Source: Spirochaetota bacterium (GTDB lineage Bacteria; Spirochaetota; Spirochaetia; SZUA-6). Taken from it: a DNA stretch of 15,049 bases. Shown here in pieces: positions 11,063-15,049 of this stretch (positions within the stretch are counted from its first letter, which is position 1; each line of letters starts with the position of its first letter). Below the pieces are notes generated by a model. That model did not search any database. It was not told where the DNA came from and saw only the letters and a list, made by a program, of their open reading frames with translations. The stretch lies in NCBI GenBank assembly GCA_003641675.1, contig QNBI01000011.1:1-15049 (forward strand), written 5' to 3'. Both the position numbers and the translations under genes were made by a program.

Positions 11063-13057
11063 ATGAAACACAATAATCTTTTGCTTCTCAATAAAGAACA
11101 GCTTAAATCTGTTACCGTTCTTGACGGGCCGCTTCTTGTCATTGCGGGTGCAGGCTCCGGCAAAACAAGAGTCATAACCTACAGAATAGCGTTTCTTCTC
11201 GAAAATGGTTATAAACAGAATGAAATTTTAGCAGTAACTTTTACAAATAAGGCAGCAATGGAGATGAAGCAGCGGATAAAAAAAATAACAGGATTAAACC
11301 TTAGGCTTCTTACCGTATCCACTTTCCATGCCTTTGGTGTAAAAATCCTAAAAAAACACGGCCATCTGCTCGGATATAAAAAAAACTTCAGCATTTATGA
11401 TCAGCCTGACAAAGACTCGTTAATTAAAGATATTTTAGCAGATGAAGGTCCTGTAAAAATCGATAATACACAGTTGCTTTCGAACTTTTTCTCAAAAATT
11501 AAGATGAATCAGGCAAACAGCGAAGATTATGAGCCTGAAGTATTAAGATTATATCACAGGTATCAAGCTAATTTAAAAGCCTATAATGCAGTAGATTTCG
11601 ACGATCTTATTCTTCTGCCCTTAAAACTATTTAGTTCATACCCTGACATTCTTAAGCTGTATCAGGATCAATACAGGCATATTTTAATAGATGAATTTCA
11701 GGATACTTCGGAAGTACAGTATAAACTCATTAAAATACTCGGGCGCACTGCAAATAGTGTCTGCGCTGTGGGGGATGATGACCAGTCTATCTATTCATGG
11801 AGAGGTGCAAATTTCGGAAATATTATGAACTTTCAGAGAGATTTTCGAGGTACACTGGAAATTAAACTTGAGCAGAATTACAGGTCTACCCCTGTTATAC
11901 TTAATGCTGCCAATGAATTAATTAAAAAAAACTCAAAAAGAAAGGGAAAAACATTACGCTCTGTTAAAGACGAGTCAGAACCGATTATTATTCATATGCC
12001 GCAGAATGAACGCATGGAAGGTGAATGGATTGCAGAAATGATAAGAACTCTGCTCGTAAAACATAATCTTAAATACCATGATTTTGCCGTACTTGTAAGA
12101 ACAAATCATCTTACCAAGCCGATCGAAGAGGCTTTCCTGCGTGACAACCTGCCCTATAAGGTTTCGGGAGGAATAAGCTTTTTCCAGCGCCGAGAAATCA
12201 AAGATATACTTTCATACCTCAAAATTCTTGCAAACCCGGATGACAATATAAACCTGTTAAGAATTATAAATGTACCCAGACGCGGAATCGGTTTAAAAAC
12301 CATAGAAAAAATTGCAAACAGTGCAGATGCAAAGGGGATATCTATATACAGCCTTATTTCCAGCCTTCGGTTCGGAGGAAAGGATAAATTCGAAAAAAAG
12401 ATTTTAGATTCTTTAATAGAATTTGTTACTCTGCTGGATTACTATAGAGAGAAAATCATGCATCCCAAAAAAATTGCAGTAACTGTTAAGTCGATGATTG
12501 AAAAAATAAACTACTGGGGTTATCTCTTAACAGAAAATAAAAAGAAACAAGTTGCACAGTGGAAATATCAGAATATAATGAGCCTTTTAAATTCTATTAA
12601 AGATTATGAATACGATCCGGATAATCTTTCAGCCTCTATCTATGACTATTTAAACAGAATTACACTTAACACGAAGGACGAACAGCCGGATATGGAAAAG
12701 GGCAAAGTGCAGCTAATGACTATTCACTCTGCAAAGGGCCTGGAATTTGATACGGTTTTTATAGCAGGATTGGAGGAAGGGCTTATTCCTCATGCACGTG
12801 CGCTTTCCGATGATGAAAGAATATTGGAAGAGGAGAGAAGGCTTTTATACGTTGCTCTGACAAGGGCTAAAAACCGGCTTCTAATGACATCCTGCAAAAC
12901 GAGAAGGAAAATGGGACAAATAGAGGATTGCAATGTCTCTCCTTTTTTAGAAGAAATACCGGAGAGATTTTATGAGTACTATAAGGAAAAAGATGATGAA
13001 CAGGGAGACAGTTCGGTGGATTTTTTTGAAAAATTCAGAAAGAAGGTACTTCAGTAA
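11063..13057 (+). CDS. rep: Rep-type superfamily 1A DNA helicase (UvrD/PcrA/Rep)
   Basis: A 3'-5' DNA helicase/translocase acting in replication restart and repair. The 664-residue protein has all motifs: Q-motif region LNKEQLKSV (9-17), I AGAGSGKT (28-35), Ia TFTNKAA (59-65), II LIDEFQD (208-214), III GDDDQSIYSWRGA (237-249), IV LEQNYRS (269-275), V VQLMTIHSAKGLEF (549-562) and VI RRLLYVALTRA (592-602). It is closer to E. coli Rep (673 residues) than to UvrD: FDDLILLP (179-186), QSIYSWRGA, KVSGGISFFQRREIKD (366-381) and NPDD (391-394) all match Rep. Only about 60 residues follow motif VI, so the C-terminal Tudor-like extension of PcrA/UvrD is missing. ATG 11063 lies 2 bp after the COG2426 stop with no strong Shine-Dalgarno. 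uvrD or pcrA are possible alternative names. Confidence 0.95.
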   Translation: MKHNNLLLLNKEQLKSVTVLDGPLLVIAGAGSGKTRVITYRIAFLLENGYKQNEILAVTFTNKAAMEMKQRIKKITGLNLRLLTVSTFHAFGVKILKKHGHLLGYKKNFSIYDQPDKDSLIKDILADEGPVKIDNTQLLSNFFSKIKMNQANSEDYEPEVLRLYHRYQANLKAYNAVDFDDLILLPLKLFSSYPDILKLYQDQYRHILIDEFQDTSEVQYKLIKILGRTANSVCAVGDDDQSIYSWRGANFGNIMNFQRDFRGTLEIKLEQNYRSTPVILNAANELIKKNSKRKGKTLRSVKDESEPIIIHMPQNERMEGEWIAEMIRTLLVKHNLKYHDFAVLVRTNHLTKPIEEAFLRDNLPYKVSGGISFFQRREIKDILSYLKILANPDDNINLLRIINVPRRGIGLKTIEKIANSADAKGISIYSLISSLRFGGKDKFEKKILDSLIEFVTLLDYYREKIMHPKKIAVTVKSMIEKINYWGYLLTENKKKQVAQWKYQNIMSLLNSIKDYEYDPDNLSASIYDYLNRITLNTKDEQPDMEKGKVQLMTIHSAKGLEFDTVFIAGLEEGLIPHARALSDDERILEEERRLLYVALTRAKNRLLMTSCKTRRKMGQIEDCNVSPFLEEIPERFYEYYKEKDDEQGDSSVDFFEKFRKKVLQ

Positions 13058-13073
13058 AGATGCCCGTTTGGAC

Positions 13074-13103
13074 TTGTATTTTTAGCTGTTTAAGTGATAG
13101 AAT
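13074..13103 (+). promoter_or_regulatory. Promoter of the beta-barrel/lipoprotein operon (extended -10)
   Basis: TTGTAT (13074-13079), 18-bp spacer, TAGAAT (13098-13103) preceded by TGA. The AGTGATAGAAT core and spacing match the smc promoter. The predicted start near 13110 leaves a leader of about 39 nt. The gap 13058-13148 shows no terminator hairpin for the upstream helicase gene. Confidence 0.6.
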
Positions 13104-13148
13104 CTATGTATATAGTATTAAATAACATTATTTATTAGGAGATAATTT

Positions 13149-13757
13149 TTGAAAAGAATAGATAGGTTTATTCTGACATTTACATTATTAATTATACCGG
13201 CAATTACCGTGGTGGCCCAGGATTCAGGTAAACAAAATCCTGAACTCGGTGCTGTTTACTCTCTCGGAGATCAGACCCTCTCCATTAACGGCGGATTATT
13301 TGTTCCTTTATTTTTTCAGGAGTTTACCGGTGCTGTCCATGTTACAAACCTTACACCTGGAGGGGTAGGTTCTTTACAGTGGAATACCTACTTAAAACGC
13401 AATATAACCCTTGGTATTGAGGTCGGAGGTGTATTTGCCTTTAGTCCCAATTTTAATATGCTTCTTCTGCTTCCTATAACTGTGAAGGCTTCATATATTT
13501 TTACATACTTTCCCTTCGATTTTCCCGTTTTTTTGGGAACCGGTATCGATATTGCAAAGTACCAGGATAACATCCATGTTGACTTCATGCTTAAACCAGG
13601 CTTTTCTACCTATTGGAGGTATAATACTTCCTGGTCCTTCGGCGTTAATACCGTTTACTGGTGGATTCTCCAACCGGCAACGGGCAACCAGCCTAAGGAT
13701 GAGGGCAGAATGGGCAATTTTCTCGAAATATCACTCTCCGCTCTATACCACTTTTAG
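13149..13757 (+). CDS. Probable outer-membrane beta-barrel protein, unknown function
   Basis: A 202-residue protein starting at TTG 13149, with AGGAG (13137-13141) 7 nt upstream. Residues 1-23 are a signal peptide (KRIDR, hydrophobic core, VVA cut before Gln24). The mature part is rich in alternating hydrophobic/aromatic strands (LSINGGLFVPLFFQ, NITLGIEVGGVFAF, SWSFGVNTVYWWIL) and ends in LEISLSALYHF, with the C-terminal phenylalanine typical of beta-barrel proteins inserted by BamA. The size suits an eight-stranded OmpW/OmpX-like barrel; small barrels of this kind (TP0733-like) are known in Treponema, but a family match here is inferred. The lipoprotein gene follows after 9 bp, and its Shine-Dalgarno overlaps this stop codon, so the two are co-translated. 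Transport or adhesion function cannot be told from sequence. Confidence 0.75.
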   Translation: MKRIDRFILTFTLLIIPAITVVAQDSGKQNPELGAVYSLGDQTLSINGGLFVPLFFQEFTGAVHVTNLTPGGVGSLQWNTYLKRNITLGIEVGGVFAFSPNFNMLLLLPITVKASYIFTYFPFDFPVFLGTGIDIAKYQDNIHVDFMLKPGFSTYWRYNTSWSFGVNTVYWWILQPATGNQPKDEGRMGNFLEISLSALYHF

Positions 13758-13766
13758 GAGTCCGTT

Positions 13767-14870
13767 ATGAAAAGAGTAAAGATAGAACTTTTTTTTATTG
13801 CTGCTACAGCAGTCCTAACAATGTTTATATACTCATGTACAGACAGTTCTAGCCCGATTTTCTACACTCTGGAAAATGAGAAACAGGTGGTAGATACTTC
13901 TCTCGATAATTCATTGTCTGTACACAGCTTTGTAACCGACGGAACAAACTACTATGCTGCGGCCGGTTCCATATTTTACCGTTCTGTCCAAGCAGGGTCC
14001 CAAACGTGGAATAAGGTAACGTCTTCGGGCGTGTCCGATGCTTCAGGGACGACAATGCTGTGCAATAAACTCGTTGAATTTAACGGAAAATACTACGCGG
14101 CGTTTATATCCCAGGACGGCAATACACACGGATTATACTCTACAGATTCACTCGGTTCGAGCATAACATGGACTAAAGCAACGTACGAAGAAATATCCGA
14201 TAAACAAATAACGAATATTATTGTTGTTAACGGCAATCTGCTTGCAGTTAGACTTGAAAGTACGAATCCGGGTACCTATTATCTTTACTATTCTTCGGAT
14301 GGCGCCAGTTTTACAGAGGCTACTGCTCTTTCCGAAGGACCGGTACCTATAATAGATGCTGCTTATGATAACGCATCATCAGAGTACTGGGTGATGACAG
14401 AAAATAAACTATTTAAAGGTTCCGATTTAAGCGGCCTAACAGAAACGGCATCTCCTACAGCCCCTCCGGAAGGTTTTGGAGGCATCATTTACTCAGCTGA
14501 TTTTTCCAAACTTTTTGTCTCTACACAAAACGGTATTATATACGGCAGCGATGATAATGGAGCGGCATGGAGTCAGGTTGGCGATACAGCTAAGGTATCC
14601 GATAAATCTGTTCCATTCGGAGGTTTTGCAAAAATAGACAACAGTACAATCTTCGTTGCTACAAAGGGTTACGGATTCTACATAATTACAGGTGGTACGG
14701 TTATATCGAGATTTACAAACAGTACAATTTCGGGCCTCTACAATGCCGTAATTAACAGTTTCTATGTAGATTCTTCGGCAAATCTAGGAACAGTTTTTAT
14801 CTGCACCTCAGGTTCCGGTCTTTGGAGCAATGCAACTCCGAATGATGATACGGCATGGAAGTGGGAGTAA
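13767..14870 (+). CDS. Lipoprotein with Asp-box (BNR-like) beta-propeller repeats
   Basis: A 367-residue protein with a lipoprotein signal: KRVK, hydrophobic core, and MFIYSC, with lipidation expected at Cys24. The rest is made of repeating beta-strand units with the look of a propeller. Asp-box-like turns (S-x-D-x-G-x-x-W) occur at 125-135 (STDSLGSSITW), 176-182 (SSDGASF) and 261-268 (SDDNGAAW), with blade-like strands such as KYYAAFISQD, KLFVSTQNGIIYGS and TIFVATKGYGFYI. Such folds occur in sialidases, photosystem assembly factors and sorting receptors; no catalytic residues of a sialidase are evident, so a binding role is more likely. ATG 13767 has TAGGAG (13755-13760) 6 nt upstream, overlapping the beta-barrel gene's stop. 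Its own stop touches that of the convergent gene at 14871. Confidence 0.75.
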   Translation: MKRVKIELFFIAATAVLTMFIYSCTDSSSPIFYTLENEKQVVDTSLDNSLSVHSFVTDGTNYYAAAGSIFYRSVQAGSQTWNKVTSSGVSDASGTTMLCNKLVEFNGKYYAAFISQDGNTHGLYSTDSLGSSITWTKATYEEISDKQITNIIVVNGNLLAVRLESTNPGTYYLYYSSDGASFTEATALSEGPVPIIDAAYDNASSEYWVMTENKLFKGSDLSGLTETASPTAPPEGFGGIIYSADFSKLFVSTQNGIIYGSDDNGAAWSQVGDTAKVSDKSVPFGGFAKIDNSTIFVATKGYGFYIITGGTVISRFTNSTISGLYNAVINSFYVDSSANLGTVFICTSGSGLWSNATPNDDTAWKWE

Positions 14871-15049
14871 TTAATAAACCTCGTCAGCACCAATATCATA
14901 AGCAGGCTTTATTCCTATTAAGGGTGCAGGTCTTATCTGGTTTTCAAAATCCGTATTAGGCACTTTAAATCTTAAATGCAGTTCGGGCAACTGCTCAGCG
15001 CCTGTACCGCTGTTAACACATGCGGATGAACGCGAAAGATGGAAATTAA
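14871..15049 (-). CDS. Partial surface beta-helix protein, choice-of-anchor Q-like C-terminus
   Basis: An open frame with no start enters from the right edge and ends at TAA 14873-14871; only 59 codons are present. The sequence contains SSACVNSGTGAEQLPEL and ends IRPAPLIGIKPAYDIGADEVY. The pattern of a Cys/Asn-Ser-Gly turn, then an (R/I)RP...YDIGADE(V/F)Y ending, is that of the C-terminal region of secreted parallel beta-helix proteins with the choice-of-anchor Q motif (typically ...RP...DIGAYE or DIGADEF). Such proteins are usually long, repetitive, exported surface proteins. The gene is convergent with the lipoprotein gene with no bases between the two stops. The frame and ending are directly visible; the family call rests on this short motif. 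Confidence 0.7.
   Translation of the reverse strand, partial: NFHLSRSSACVNSGTGAEQLPELHLRFKVPNTDFENQIRPAPLIGIKPAYDIGADEVY

Noticed and set aside
13012..13057. Beta-clamp-binding motif in the Rep C-terminal tail (VDFFEKF)
   Set aside because: It has paired phenylalanines but lacks the expected Q-x-x-L-F spacing, so the resemblance is too weak.

Overview
The window looks like chromosomal core sequence from a spirochaete (Spirochaetota, roughly Treponema/Spirochaeta-like). The evidence is AT-rich sequence, a Borrelia BpuR-type PUR protein beside rnhB and smc, an unusually short SMC, relaxed lipoprotein signal sequences, and an ffh-rpsP-KH-rimM-trmD-rplS cluster leading into a flagellar-associated-looking gene. 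The assignment is inferred from gene content and order; there is no rRNA or species marker here. No mobile element, CRISPR array or recent transfer was seen.

Bases 1-4023 (all minus strand) hold a translation and protein-targeting operon. It starts at a strong promoter upstream of ffh and runs through rpsP, khpA, rimM, trmD and rplS into a gene cut by the left edge. Genes overlap or lie a few bases apart, so translational coupling is likely. Bases 4032-8729 (minus) hold a second operon of smc, a 120-residue single-pass membrane protein, and a TPR lipoprotein. It links a chromosome-organising ATPase with two envelope proteins of unknown function.

Bases 8723-9634 hold rnhB (plus), divergent from smc and overlapping bpuR (minus) tail to tail by 17 bp. 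Next come tRNA-Gly(UCC) and, convergent with it, a Trm112-like zinc-ribbon/methyltransferase fusion. Bases 10587-13057 (plus) hold a COG2426 small membrane protein followed 2 bp later by a Rep-type SF1 helicase. Bases 13074-14870 (plus) hold a short envelope operon: a probable outer-membrane beta-barrel and an Asp-box beta-propeller lipoprotein. The right edge carries the last 59 codons of a minus-strand surface beta-helix protein, whose stop codon abuts that of the lipoprotein.

Six of 17 genes start with GTG or TTG, mostly behind strong Shine-Dalgarno sequences. Two genes (rnhB and the methyltransferase) have -10 boxes exactly 7 nt before ATG and no Shine-Dalgarno, which suggests leaderless mRNAs. 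The least familiar items are the SMC with no recognisable hinge and its co-transcribed envelope partners. I did not find a defence system or another plainly new multi-gene machine.
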